Positions 20,736-32,608 of a DNA stretch of 64,000 bases are shown piece after piece. The position numbers and the translations under genes are program-made. Under the pieces are notes generated by a model, which did not search any database, was not told the DNA's origin, and was given only the letters and a program-made list of their open reading frames with translations. The stretch comes from Parietaria judaica (Eukaryota; Streptophyta; Magnoliopsida; Rosales; Urticaceae): the NCBI GenBank assembly GCA_954871525.1, contig OX940863.1, positions 39,604,501 through 39,668,500 on the forward strand. Direction: 5' to 3'. Each line of letters begins with the position of its first letter. Position 1 is the stretch's first letter.

Positions 20736-21778
20736 TTCTCCTTGTCGTAGAAAAAATTCGTCCTCGAATTTTGACCGTTGCCCCGTGCCGGGACCTCACT
20801 GCCATCACAGTGCTCGTATCTCCGCCAAAGTCGTCGTTGTAAGAAGACTTCTTTAGATTTGCATTTTCGTCGCCGCAACAAGATGCTTCCGGAATTTCCG
20901 TTTAAAGTGATACTCTCGTGCATGTGCTTTGAGTCTGATTGAACATGATGGTCTAGCCTCCTCTTGTGCGATACGCTTGAGTAACCGTGTTGCCATAGGT
21001 TAATACACAAACCCTTTTGGAATTTGGTTTCTTCAATCGAACTCGGTATTATATACCAATTAGTTCTTCTTTTGGATGTTGTTTCTTCGATCATACTCGG
21101 CATGATTTTCGCGGGCGTGCCAAAGGATTTAACGTCCTCTTTTGCACTCACGATCGTCACGGCCTTCATAAAATTGGAATCCCTCAGTGTGGTCGCTTTG
21201 ATGGCCTTGCTCGGCGCCAAAACAATTTCACCGTACGCGACTTCATCGTCCTCCGATTCATCGTTCACGGCATCGCGGTACTCCGCCTCGTCAAAAATGG
21301 GCTCGTCGAACTCCATATCGTCGTACTCCACCTCCTTGTCGGCAAACTCGCTGAATTCATCGTACATGGGCTCACCGTAGACGGTATCGGCGTACTTCGC
21401 CTCTTCGTCGGCAAACTCGCCGTACTCATCGTACACGGGTTCACCGTAGACGGTGTCGGCGTACTCCGCCTCCTCGTCGGCAAACTCGTCGTAATTCGAG
21501 GTATCCACCTTAAACGTCAACTCCCACCAGTTTTCCGAGGCTGTTTCACGTGGATTTTTCACGTGTCCATAGCCGCCGAAATTCCTACCAAACGGAGTGT
21601 AACGGTCGACTTTGGTGTCAGATCCGCCTCTCTGGTGTTGTCGAGCCACCGGATTCTGCAACAACGCAGCAACCTGGCGGGTGATCAATTCCATTTGAGC
21701 ACGTAATCCTGCGTTGTCGTCACGTCTATGCACGTCTTCTACGGAAGCATCTCGAACAGCCCGTTTCTTCGGCGCCAT
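20618..21778 (-). CDS. acidic-repeat protein of the short LTR element (Gag N-terminus-like)
   Basis: 386 aa from MAPKKRAVRD; the frame is open slightly further upstream through the primer site. The N-terminus (basic MAPKK, then a short coiled region LRAQMELITRQVAALLQN and GGYGHVKNP) resembles the start of Ty3/gypsy Gag proteins. Residues of about 105-190 are three imperfect 26-residue acidic repeats of the type EFADEEAEYADTVYGEP. No capsid core, zinc knuckle, protease or RT motif is seen. The last 39 residues are encoded by the 3' LTR. I do not know the function. It may be a decayed Gag kept open by chance, or a protein that helps packaging by a partner element. Confidence 0.55.
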   Translation of the reverse strand: MAPKKRAVRDASVEDVHRRDDNAGLRAQMELITRQVAALLQNPVARQHQRGGSDTKVDRYTPFGRNFGGYGHVKNPRETASENWWELTFKVDTSNYDEFADEEAEYADTVYGEPVYDEYGEFADEEAKYADTVYGEPMYDEFSEFADKEVEYDDMEFDEPIFDEAEYRDAVNDESEDDEVAYGEIVLAPSKAIKATTLRDSNFMKAVTIVSAKEDVKSFGTPAKIMPSMIEETTSKRRTNWYIIPSSIEETKFQKGLCINLWQHGYSSVSHKRRLDHHVQSDSKHMHESITLNGNSGSILLRRRKCKSKEVFLQRRLWRRYEHCDGSEVPARGNGQNSRTNFFYDKENDAVYDVHKSHKIIHVFNAFISFYSVDYFLYFITVKIGK

Positions 21779-21809
21779 CTGCACAGAAACGGTTGGCTCT
21801 GATATCAAC

Positions 21810-22062
21810 TGATGTAGATCCCCTATATAGGAAAGACAATAAAACGCTAAAATGCAAGCAAGAGCTCGTCTTTTTTATTCATTATTCAAAATGCGCCCCT
21901 CCCCATAGGAGAAGTGTTCTTCTTATACATGAAGACCAATTTTATTACTTGCCTATTTTAACAGTAATGAAATAAAGAAAATAATCAACAAAATAAAAAG
22001 AAATAAAGGCATTAAAAACATGAATTATTTTGTGGGATTTGTGGACATCGTAAACTGCATCA
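21810..22062 (-). repeat. 5' LTR of the short element
   Basis: 253 bp, paired with 20484-20735. It directly abuts the primer-binding site at about 21793-21808. Confidence 0.9.
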
Positions 22063-22067
22063 ATTAG

Positions 22068-22514
22068 AGGAAGCAATGATTGGTACTAAGTAGCTATCAT
22101 ATTCTATTAGTTATGCCAACATAGGAGCTGCAGTCATAAAGCTAAAAATTAAATAGAGATGTATATTGTATCGGAAAAAAATCAGTACGCGATTGTATAT
22201 TTGAAGTACGGGATGTCGATTATGATAGTCTCTTTAGACAAAGATTTTTTCCAATTTAGATTTTGGTATATTATTGTTATTATGAATGTAGGGTGTTACA
22301 AAGAGAGCACTTTAGTTTCACTTTTATACCCTCTAAAAATTAAGATCAAGGTTGTTACGACTCCAGGGCGTTGTTTCTAGAAGAGACACAAAATGAACGT
22401 TCTACAACAATGGTGATCACATGCACTTCTTCAAGAATCCAAAGAACAACTAAATAAACTCTTTTGTTTATATTTTTTTTAATGCACTTCAAGGAAAAAC
22501 TTAAAAGTCACTAC
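22068..22514. other. AT-rich spacer, nothing recognised
   Basis: No coding or repeat signature is seen between the short LTR element and the solo LTR. The last five bases are the solo LTR's target duplication. Confidence 0.3.
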
Positions 22515-23137
22515 TGTTAAGGTCAGATCCGGTCGGATCCCCTCAACCAATAGAAGTAGCACTTGCTATTCCTCCGGAGGAGCAACGGGATGCAATAAGT
22601 CGAGGAGAAAGGAAACAGGTTTCGACGAGGGAAGAAAGGGAGAGCACAACAAGAGGCGTCGACGACACAAGCGAGGACCCAAGAGAAGAAAGGACATCTA
22701 ATTGCACCCGAAGAGGCTCCGACACGACGAGAGGCACCGACGACACTGATTGACATTCGATGGGACAAGCATTTAATGCGGCCATACCTAGCCTCATCTA
22801 CCCACATCGGTAATAAACCCAGTCGGCTTAAATCACGCAAAAGAGAGGTGTATCATGCTTCCGCCAGGTATATGAGGGAATGGGCCGATGAGACCCCAAT
22901 TAATTAGGCGGGAAAACTAACTTGTTGGAGGGAAATAGAGTCTATTAAGGGGAGGAAAACCCTCATTAGAAGGGGTTCGAAAAAGGGAGGGAGAAACAAT
23001 ACTTGTAAGCTCATCAACCACGATATTATCAATACAAATCGCCATTTTCTTCTGGCTAATAAACGGAAGGAACCGAGTTATTTATTTAAGAACAAGAGAA
23101 ATCTTGTGATTGTTGAGTGTCCAAAACGCCCTCAACA
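22515..23137 (+). mobile_element. solo LTR (TGTTAAGGTC family)
   Basis: 623 bp from TGTTAAGGTCAGATCC to GCCCTCAACA, flanked by the perfect 5-bp duplication ACTAC (22510-22514 and 23138-23142). The TG...CA ends plus the duplication, without internal sequence, are what LTR-LTR recombination leaves behind. The first bases match the solo LTR at 26015-26791, which has the opposite orientation. Confidence 0.88.
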
Positions 23138-23142
23138 ACTAC

Positions 23143-24249
23143 TAAATGCATTATGAATGAAAAGGCACCAACATAATTTTGAGAAACACTTTCGGACACT
23201 CATTAATCACAATTTTATTGTTTTATCATGATTTTTTTTTAAAAATATTGATGTAATGTATCTTATTTATTTAAGTTACTACTTCTAACGCTCATTGGAA
23301 AAAAATAAAATTACACTACACATTTTGTTAAATCCTTACATTTATTTATTTAAGTTACTACTTCTAAGTGATTACTTGATATTCTTATTATAAATTAGTT
23401 ACCATGTGCTATTATTGTATTCATAATAATTTATTGTAGATTAATATTAGATATAGGAAGATGAAGAAATAGAATACATAACTTATTATTTATAACTGAC
23501 CTCTCTTCACCATATCATTTAGTTTTTTATTTATTGCAATTAAATCTATATGTGCAATCAATTCTAAATAACATATTATTAGTTACCATTTGATATTACT
23601 GTTAGTCATAAGACTTTATTATAAACTATTAGTAGCTTTTTTTTAACTGAACGTTAGAAGAAGATGAAGAAATAATGTTGAGGAAGCAAGGATAAACAAT
23701 TTTTTATCTCATAAAATGAGCAACAAAAGCCCACAAAATCAACAACAATAATGAATCGCTTCAATCCCCAAATTCAGAAATAAACTCTCTCCTAATACCT
23801 ATAATTTATATCAAGAATTTGGCATTGAAATAAGTGACCATATATAATTCGAGTAACACTACTTTTATTTTCTACTATTTTTTTTTTAGCAAGCAACAAA
23901 CTTTCGCCATTCTTGACCTAATTTTAATTGTACGCATTTTATGTATTGCTATTAATTTACTATTAATTGTATAAAAATCCTGGCATTTATTTATTTAAGT
24001 TACTACTTCTATAATAAAGTATCATGAATAATAGTAATATCAAATAGCAAATAATAATTTGTTATTTAAACCTGATTACACATATACTTAATGCATTTAA
24101 TTAAAAAAAAATTGATTAGTTGATGAAGAAATTTCCGTTGAAATTGCTATAGGTATCAAATTTATTGTTATAAGTATATTAATAATTATTTTCTTAGATT
24201 TTCATTAAAAAATATTATTTGTTTGTTCAATCTTTTCATAACAAATACA
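23143..24249. other. AT-rich DNA, nothing recognised
   Basis: No coding potential. TTTATTTAAGTTACTACTTCTAA recurs in part at about 23266, 23345 and 23988, so an older unidentified repeat may be present. Confidence 0.25.
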
Positions 24250-24258
24250 TATTTATAA

Positions 24259-25222
24259 GGGTAAACTACGGCTAATGTACCCAATGTTTGTTTTTCTGCG
24301 GATTATGTACCCAAGGTTTATTTTCGACGGCTAATGTATCCAAACTTTATTCCGTTAGATTTTTTCGTGTTTTCCGTCACTTGACCGTCAGCGAGTGATA
24401 TGTACACTTTTCGTATTTTTGACATAACTCACACAACTTTAGTCCAAATTTTATGCACGACCTACGGTTGGAAAGATAAGAGATAGATCTACAATTTTTG
24501 TGTTTTAAGTTTTGTAAAAAAAGTTTTTTATTATTCCAATATTTCAATTACAACGTAAAAATGGACATTAGTTTAATATAAAATTTTTGGTTCGAGCAAA
24601 TTTTAATATACTTAATGACTTTTTATGATGAAATGTTAAACTACAAAGTTGTAGATAAATCTTTTATCTTTCCAACAGTAGTTTATTTATAAATTTTGGA
24701 CCAAAAAAGAGTGAGTTATGCCAAAAATATGAAAGATGTAATTTGAAAAAAACTTTCGTATTTTTGGTATAACTTACTCATTTTTTATCCAAAATTTATA
24801 AATAAACTACCGTTGGAAAGATAAAAGATTTATCTACAACATTTTAGTTTTATGTTTTATCAGAAAAAATCATTATGTGTATTAAAATTTGCTCGAAACA
24901 AATATTTTGTATTAAACTAATGTTCAGTTTTACTTTGTAATTGAAATTTCGTATTTTTCTAAAACTTTTTTTTTACAAAACTTAAAACACAAAAGTTGTA
25001 GTTATCTTTCCAACTATAAGTTGTTCATAAAATTTGGACAAAAAATGAGTGAGTTATGTCAAAAATACGAAAAGTGTACATATCACTCGTTGACGGTCAA
25101 GTGACGAAAAACACGAAAAAATCTAACGGAATAAAGTTTGGGTACATTAGCCGTCGAAAATAAACATTGGGTACATAATCCGCAGAAAAACAAACATTGG
25201 GTACATTAACCGCAGTTTACCC
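24259..25222. mobile_element. Mutator-like foldback element
   Basis: A 964-bp near-complete palindrome. The left arm starts GGGTAAACTACGGCTAATGT; the right end is its near-complement (ACATTAACCGCAGTTTACCC). Each arm is about 470 bp, with only a very short unpaired centre near 24740. A perfect 9-bp duplication, TATTTATAA, flanks it (24250-24258 and 25223-25231). Long TIRs plus a 9-bp duplication place it with Mutator-like elements. It has no coding capacity. A transcript through it would fold into a long hairpin, a possible small-RNA precursor. Confidence 0.88.
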
Positions 25223-25231
25223 TATTTATAA

Positions 25232-26009
25232 ACAAACGTTTTTTCTTATTTCACGTTAGCATAACAAATGAATTATATGAATAGATATTTTAAATTTTGG
25301 TTTTTTCAATGCTAATTAATTACACAAAATATTTTTTAATAATAAAAAAATTCCATCTCCATGGATTCAGATATATGGCGTAGCACTATAGAAATCAACG
25401 ATATCTTACTCATCTTTTCAGAATTTTCATTCATTTTTAAGAAATCTATATACCACCAAATAACAATGATGGTTGACTATTTATATTTTTTTTTTCATCG
25501 TCTACAAAAATTCTTATTAAATTGTGAAACATGAAGAGTCCACCTTATGTCATTTTGATTATAGAGGTAATCAAATTAGTTTGTAACCTCTCCCATATTA
25601 ACCCTTTTAATTAAAATCAAGGCTTTTGATATTGCCTCTGATCTCCAACGCCAATAGACTTGGTTTTCTATAAGATATTATGATCATTTTAATTGAATCA
25701 ATCATGTAACAGTTTAAACGTCCAAACATGTATTAAATTTGTAATTTTTTTTTTAAAGGCCAATGAATCTTAATCATATATCTACATAATGTTACATGTA
25801 ATATTATTTGCATAATTACAGGTAAGAAATATACACATATATATATTTTTTTTTCCTTTTTATATATATTTCATATTTTCGTTTGGTTAGGTTGGTGATC
25901 TGAACTTCTCAAACATTTAAGACCCATGGAACCCTCTACATCGCATTTTCGGTGAGTGATTGTGATATCGGTATTTATTTGTTAAAATTCAAGATATATA
26001 TCTACGGTA
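25232..26009. other. AT-rich DNA, nothing recognised
   Basis: No gene or bounded repeat is recognised between the foldback element and the solo LTR. Confidence 0.25.
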
Positions 26010-26014
26010 CTAAG

Positions 26015-26791
26015 TGTAGAGGGCGATTTTCACCACCCTTTTCCAGTCACAAAGACAATCACCAAATAACAAATAAACAACAATAAATGATGAATATCTC
26101 TGTTTTATTATATTTTCCGAAAATGAGCTCGGTTTTCTTCTGTTGAATAGCTGGACAGATGAAGGATCATGAACATCAATTTTCTCTATTTCCTTAGCCT
26201 TTTCTATTACAAGACTTCTTTCTCTCTTTCCGGGCCTTTTTTCTCTATTTTTCCGAACCTTTACAAATGAGGCTTATCTTGCCTTTTATAGAGTTTACAA
26301 TGCCTTTCCCTCGCATCCTTCCCACCTTTTTTCTTTTTAATCATTCACTCTCTGGCGTGATTTGAGGGCAGCATGGTCAATTCTTGCTTTATGTCGCTTC
26401 CGAGCAGGCTGCCGTTATGGGTAAGTGCGCCTCATTAAATGCGCATCCCGTCAGCCGTCATTCGGCTCTGCAAGCCTCGTCGCCGGTGTTCTCATCGAGT
26501 GAGTAGGTCGGCTTCATTAAATGCACGTCTTGTCAAGGGTCATTCGACCCTGCACAATCATCATGACGAAATTCCTCGTCGGGTGTGATGGGACGCTTCG
26601 TCGCAACTTGCTCTCACGTGGCTGCGTCTCCTCGTGGATGAACCTCCTCGGGGGTATTCTTCCTCGGGGATGTTCCTCCTCGGGGATAATCCCCCTCGGG
26701 TGACGAGCTTCCTCGTCTCCCCTCATGTCGTTTATGGACCTAACGACACGAGTTGTGTTGAGGATGGATTTGACCAAATCCGACCTTAACA
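26015..26791 (-). mobile_element. solo LTR (TGTTAAGGTC family, opposite orientation)
   Basis: 777 bp. On the minus strand it runs TGTTAAGGTCGGATTTGG...CCCTCTACA, flanked by the perfect duplication CTAAG (26010-26014 and 26792-26796). A TATA box (CTATAAAAGGC, minus strand, about 26281-26291) lies in the expected part. It shares its start and the GCATTTAATG segment with the solo LTR at 22515, though overall the two have diverged. A cluster of CCTCGGGG-type motifs occurs at 26640-26705. Confidence 0.88.
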
Positions 26792-26796
26792 CTAAG

Positions 26797-27210
26797 TTTA
26801 AGAGATTATGATTACCAATAATTTAACTGTTTTCAATTATTTGACTTAGCATTTTTTTTTTGTTCCAATTTGTATTTAAGTTGAATTTTATAGATTGGAA
26901 TTATGTCTAAATGTCGTCCTCTTTTTTTATTCATACAATTCAGTAATTTAAAATGGATTCAATTAGAATATGAAAAAGATAAACATTCTATACATGTAAC
27001 CAAAATATACTTGAGCACTACAATTTTGGTAGTTTGTTTCCTTTTAAACAATTGCCTGTTTTGGTGTCCCATTTTGTATTCAACTAAAAATTTATCCAAC
27101 AACATTAGTGGCAATTTTGCTATTTAATCTACATCTTACTCTTACAAGATGATTAACAATATAAAAAAATAATGGGGTTTAAATTTACAAAAAAATTATA
27201 TACATAAAAT
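26797..27210. other. AT-rich DNA ending at a Helitron-like terminus
   Basis: No supported gene. It may be the inside of the element whose end is at 27213-27234. Confidence 0.25.
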
Positions 27211-27212
27211 TT

Positions 27213-27234
27213 CAACGCGCGGTGAATCTACTAG
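27213..27234 (+). mobile_element. degenerate Helitron-like 3' terminus
   Basis: CAACGCGCGGTGAATCTACTAGT resembles the terminus at 829-856 (CGCGCGG, then about 10 nt, then CTAG before T), but the left half of the hairpin has decayed. Confidence 0.4.
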
Positions 27235-29641
27235 TTTGTAAGAAAATGATGAATCTGATGACTTGCCGCAAATTTCTCTGTTGGAATACGAAGCTCAATT
27301 ATGCAGTCCAAAGCCCAAACGACAAAAAGGTGTAGTTCAGGACTTATGCTACAAGGGAAGGGATTGAGAGAGTTGGAGCTTACACAGATTAAGCCCCAAG
27401 GTAGACAACACTATCTTTTCTCCTAATCGTATTTCAGTTCAAGATTTCGTGGAAGAAATTTATTGATAAAGTATTGATATTTAAGACATACGCATTCTAA
27501 GTTTTAAAATTATAACTAGGTTGTTCACCGGTGAGCGAGAGAAAAACATAATGGCGTCCGTATTCGTCTTTCATAAATTTAAGACATACGCATACAAATG
27601 GCTACGAAATAACTTACCTGACGGAAGTCTTCAGTTGACAATCTAATAACTCCCTCATCAAGAACTTCAAACACTCATAACTCCCTCTCTGAAACTTCGA
27701 TTGACACAAATTTGGTATTGTTGGAAAAGTCTTGACGAGACGAAGCTATTGATAGGTGGATTGTGGCCGGAAGTTGCAGGTATTGGTCAGAATAGTCACG
27801 GTAAGTTCTAGTTCCATGATTTAAGATTTATCCCGAAAGAGTTCGATTTTTTAAAAACTAACACCCGATTCATGTTCGGGAGGCCTTCTAGTGCTTGGTG
27901 GAGGTGTTCCGCGCCGTCGACGCCGTCAGCCACCGCCGCCGGTCACCGGAGTTCGTCTTCGATCGTGAAATTGGATTGGGGGTTTTGAAGCCCTTGCCAA
28001 GGAGATTAAAACCCCTCAATTAATTTCGTAATCCGATTTCCGGTAAGCTTCAATTTCTATGCCCTAGTTTCAGAAATTCAAAGGTGAAATTGAGATTGAT
28101 ATGGGCTTTGGATTACGAAATTGTTGTTGGCATTTGGCTTAGAATAATTGAATTAGGTAAGGGGATATGTTAAATCACCGAATTATGGTCCGAATTGCTG
28201 CCTCGTTTTCCATGCTAAAATCGAATTCGGCCCGGTATAAATTTTAGGGCAGCAAGGGAAATCCATCTCCGAACACTGTCGAACAATGCCAGAGACTCCA
28301 ATCTTGCCGGCCATATCGCTTCTAACTATTCTCTCGTTCAATCCGTGAGTCCTTCTCTTTCAATACTTTGGATTTTGTTTCGTTGCCAAGAAAAGATGTT
28401 TTTGAACTTGGAAAATGATCGGCTTGGTGTTTCGTCTTTCTTTCGTTGGATTTCATAGGTTATAAAGCTTCACGAGCTGTGTAAAGCTGAAGACTCGGAG
28501 GATTTGATCGCTCGGGTTTATCCGTAGATCAATAGGCTATGAAATCTTGAGTTTGTTCTTTGTTTTTTTAAAGATTTGACACAAAATGGGCATTTCGTTA
28601 ATTTACCCTTAATTATTTATTAATATGACTTAATGAACTTGGCTTATTTAATTGCAAAACTCATTGAGTCATTAAAATCCTAAGCATATTAAAAGGGAAC
28701 TAAGAGCTCCCAAAAATCCTAATCTAATCTAAAAAAAAATTGATTTAGTGCTATATCTTAGGCCTCGACGAGTTTTCTCTGGCCCTTGAAGCATTCGTGT
28801 GCTCAAACACCAACGAGGACCTAGTAATCGGGCGAGATATTTTTTACCAACTATCATAGTGTATTACGATTAGTTAACTTAATATCCTATTTATATATAT
28901 GTAGTTTTCAATGTTTTTTTTTTTAAACTACTTAGTAATTTAGGTGTCCATGTGTAAAGTAAGAATAAATGATATAGTATAATTAATCCCAAAAGAGCCT
29001 GTAATTTGTGGTTATTGACCTACTCTATCTAACTACCCAAAAAAGAAGGAATAAATGCATATCCTATTTTTGAATGAAAATCCAGAAGCACCGACTTATA
29101 ATATCATCTTTTCTTTTCATGACATTTAAAGATAAGACACAGATTCTTCGTGCACATAGCAACAACTTTTCTTTCTAATTTTATTATTTATGACAAGAAA
29201 GAGAGTCATACAAAGCAGCTGGACCAATTATATTGATACACCATATAAATTCTCAATCTCATGCTAAGAATACGAAAGAGAGAAAAATAATTATATTTTT
29301 AAAAAGAGTTATTGGTGAAACCGTGAAAGTTTTCTTGAACTTTATAGCGTCAATATTCTCTACATTTTTTTAAAAATGGCAAATTATCTTACGATTAAAA
29401 AGAAAAGATAAAAAAAATGTTATGTGCTTACAATATTAGAGAGTATTTTATTCTTTAATTTATTAAACAAGATTAATATATTTTAATTTACTATAATATC
29501 TCACTCGCAAAGTGCACCAATGAACATAGGGCAAAAATTTTGTATGATGTTCTCGGTTTTATCTTGGTCCTAGCCCCATTCTCAATCTAACTCAAAACCT
29601 AGAATTTTAATTATAAAATCGGGTACCCGATCGGTTCCAAA

Positions 29642-29663
29642 ATATATATATATATATATATGA

Positions 29664-29688
<25 letters not shown>
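29642..29688. repeat. (TA)n microsatellite
   Basis: An AT dinucleotide run with one interruption. Confidence 0.9.
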
Positions 29689-29700
<12 letters not shown>

Positions 29701-30334
29701 CCTTTCTTGTTGGATGTTTTACATCGTTCTGCTACTTGTATAATTAGATGCAATTTATTCTAAATTTTATACTTTGTATGTTTTAGATGATGCCTTAAAT
29801 TTACATTTTAGAGTTATACAATTAATTATATATACTATATTGGATTTTTTTTTCCTGGCCTAAATATGTAATTATAATCCATGTCTTAGTCCGTGTTCTC
29901 GTTCTCGTTCCCGTCCCAATTATGAGTTAAAAAAATAAAATCAAACCGGACCAGGACCGAAATATGATTATTTTCATCCCGATTTTCCATGACCAAGACG
30001 AAAAATAATAAACTAGAACCCCGATTCACAATCCCGATTTCACCCGTCAAGTCACGAACCAGATTCGTAGGGCATTAATGTAAATTACTCAAAAAGAAAG
30101 AAAAATGAAAAAGAAAAAAAAAAACCATTGCTATATATATTATTTGACGGTGCAAGACAACCCACACAATTTGTCCTTTTAATAGAATCAACTAATTAAT
30201 ATTTGATTATGGTTTAGCTGAGCTAACCCAATATATTGCTACCGACTAATTAATTTGATTTTCAACACGTATACTTATTAGATTCTAAGTAATATTATGT
30301 CTGCTCATGGGCTGGCTTGTTCAAGCATAACTAA

Positions 30335-30337
<3 letters not shown>

Positions 30338-30386
<49 letters not shown>
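30338..30386. repeat. (TA)n microsatellite
   Basis: About 24 uninterrupted TA units. Confidence 0.9.
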
Positions 30387-30390
<4 letters not shown>

Positions 30391-31657
30391 GTCTTGATAA
30401 TGATATCATTTGTTAATGTTTGTGTCTCAACAAAAATTTATTATAAATTTTTATTTTTTATGTTTTGGTAATGATAGCCATCTTTTGAGCAAGAATTCGT
30501 TGTCAATCAAAAGCACTCAAACCATATGCATGGACACAAAGTTTAGCCTAAATGCCATATAAATTCTTGCACCAAAAATACCTCAAACTACATGAAAGCA
30601 ATGACATTCTATGATTTTTTTTTCGAGCTTATATTATCGATGTTATAAAACATGTATATCACAGTTCAATAATTCGTATTCAAAATATACTAATTATCAT
30701 TAAATATCTAAGATTTAAACTTTTATCACTGTTGTCTCGATTTTTTGTCATCAAGAAAAACTTATTTTTTAGAGTAACGAGTGACAAGGAGCAAAAATAT
30801 GAGTATTTTACGTGATTCAGCCCATTCACGAGGTGCCTACTCCACGGGCGTTTCACTATGATTTTTGTACATGACACGTTACAAGAATGAGTATACAAAG
30901 CACACATTCCTGAAAATCCCAAGCGGGAAGAGAAAAAAAGAGACATGAGTGGAGTTCAGGCCCGGACATGCAAATAGAAAAAAGAAGGGCCACAAAAAGG
31001 TGGCCCACCTCAGACCCCGACGACGGGAAGGTGCCACCGTACTAGGAAACTCCTAACTCTATCCCACTAAACTTTAGGGTGGTTGAGATCCTCATAAAGC
31101 CCAGTCATGTCACTCTTTGAATCTTTTTACGTGACTCATCCTTTGTTCCTCTGGTGCCCGAACTACCTTCGGAGAAGAGGGTGTTAGGTAGCTAACTTTT
31201 GAAAAATAACCCAATTAATTATTGCTCATTATGCACGAACGCGTGAGGTAACCTTTAAAGAATAATTTAACAAGGATTAGAGTCACATACCAATAATTCC
31301 AATTACCTCATCTGGTTATGCATAAAACAAAAATAATTTACCCCGAGCGTGATAAAATAATAATTTTAATTTTATAAACACATATTCGATTTGATTTAAT
31401 TGAGCCATAAGCATAAAGTAAATAATCTCAAAAATCGAAAAATACATAAATGTGTACATGATAGTCTGTCGATTCTGATTGCTTTTGCTAATCTTCACGA
31501 ACTTTAAGAATTATGTTCCTCTAACCCTTCTGCGATTTTCTGTGTGAAGATAGCTTCCAGAAACCTTCCGATGTATTCTCCGGAACTTGACCGCCGGGAT
31601 GCATGGGCTCCCACTAAACAAACTCTAAACCCTAAAAGCAAAATACTCGGGAAAATT

Positions 31658-31778
31658 TGTTGGACATAGTGGATATAGGTCCTCTATTCAGATGCTAATC
31701 TCACCTGTATAAGATTATGGTCACCTGCCTTTTAATGATAGTTCTTATTAATGATAATCTTATATAGTTATCCATTGG

Positions 31779-31818
<40 letters not shown>

Positions 31819-32120
31819 AATTGAATGTTTAATCCTTAGTTCTTTAACTCTGCATTAATATTAAGTCATCACACCGAGTCAATGTGAGGAGGTTTGACTA
31901 ACATAAATAAAGAACTTCAATTGGTCCATAGTCTAGATTGGAAGTGGGAACTTCTGATCAAGAACGACTATTGACGAACTTAATCACATAGATGTGGTGA
32001 TCTATTATTGGGTCATAGTGTTGTCCATGCACTGTCAAGTTTATCAGGTATGAAGTGTCTTCATACTGTGCGGACTAGACTTATATAAGAAATCATCACA
32101 AAAGTGTGGGGAATTTCATT
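31658..32120 (+). mobile_element. TGTTGGACAT-type LTR start, copy A
   Basis: Begins TGTTGGACATAGTGGATATA and stays similar to the copy at 33862 for about 450 bp (CTCTATTCAGATGCTAATC, GTCATCACACCG, ATAGTCTAGAT and GAAGTGTCTTCATACT shared in order). It contains a (TA)n run at 31780-31816. Confidence 0.55.
31780..31816. repeat. (TA)n microsatellite inside LTR copy A
   Basis: The AT run is absent from the matching place in the copy at 33862, so it expanded after the copies separated. Confidence 0.85.
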
Positions 32121-32542
32121 ACAATTCCCATTGTTTTTATCACGATATAAGCCGTCAACCCGTCCTGATAACATTTAAAAAAATATTTAAAATGGAAAAC
32201 TTGTTACACCGTACAACGGACATACAATCGGATAATCATGATTACAAGATCTGATAAATTATTAGAAATTTAATTTTCATAAATCATTATTAATAATCTA
32301 GTCCATAGGAAATAAAGCAGTAAATAAAAGTTTGCATTTATTGACCCAATGCATAAGGCCGTACCTCAGATTATGACGACTTCCAACTGCACGTTTTGAA
32401 CAGGGCAGGGCTCTGCCGATGCTGAAGGGAACTCCCGTGATCTTTCGAGATATTCTCCTGGACTCCTCGTAAAACTTTTAACTGAAGGTTCTTTTAAAGC
32501 TTCCATAGAACAACGTCTCACTAAGCCGAACCAACGCAGACT

Positions 32543-32543
<1 letters not shown>

Positions 32544-32605
<62 letters not shown>
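32544..32605. repeat. (GA)31 microsatellite
   Basis: An uninterrupted run of 31 GA units. It lies in the leader part of the minus-strand LTR; on that strand it reads (CT)n, as an expanded pyrimidine tract near the transcription start. Confidence 0.95.

Positions 32606-32608
<3 letters not shown>

Larger units (their letters stand above)
20484..22062 (-). mobile_element. short non-autonomous LTR retrotransposon with one ORF
   Basis: 1,579 bp in minus orientation. LTRs at 21810-22062 (5') and 20484-20735 (3') are about 96% identical, read TGATGCAG...CTACATCA, and are flanked by the perfect duplication ATTAG (20479-20483, 22063-22067). Next to the 5' LTR is TTGATATCAGAGCC, a tRNA-Met-type primer site. 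A short purine run, AAGGAGAA, precedes the 3' LTR. Size resembles TRIM elements, but unlike a classical TRIM it keeps a long open frame. Pol is absent, so it must rely on an autonomous partner. Confidence 0.92.
27236..31499. other. low-complexity intergenic DNA without supported genes
   Basis: The segment 27880-28530 is less AT-rich, with possible splice-like sites, but no protein family is recognisable in any frame. (TA)n runs lie at 29642-29688 and 30338-30386. A stretch around 30780-31200 (TACTCCACGGGCG and neighbours) has the look of LTR remnants, but no ends could be fixed. Confidence 0.25.

Noticed and set aside
21017..21706. 229-residue plus-strand frame inside the short LTR element
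   Set aside because: It is the complement of the acidic-repeat ORF. The element's primer site and LTR polarity fix the minus strand as coding.
29520..30070. possible MITE between GGGC motifs
   Set aside because: The end motifs are in direct rather than inverted orientation, and no target duplication was found.
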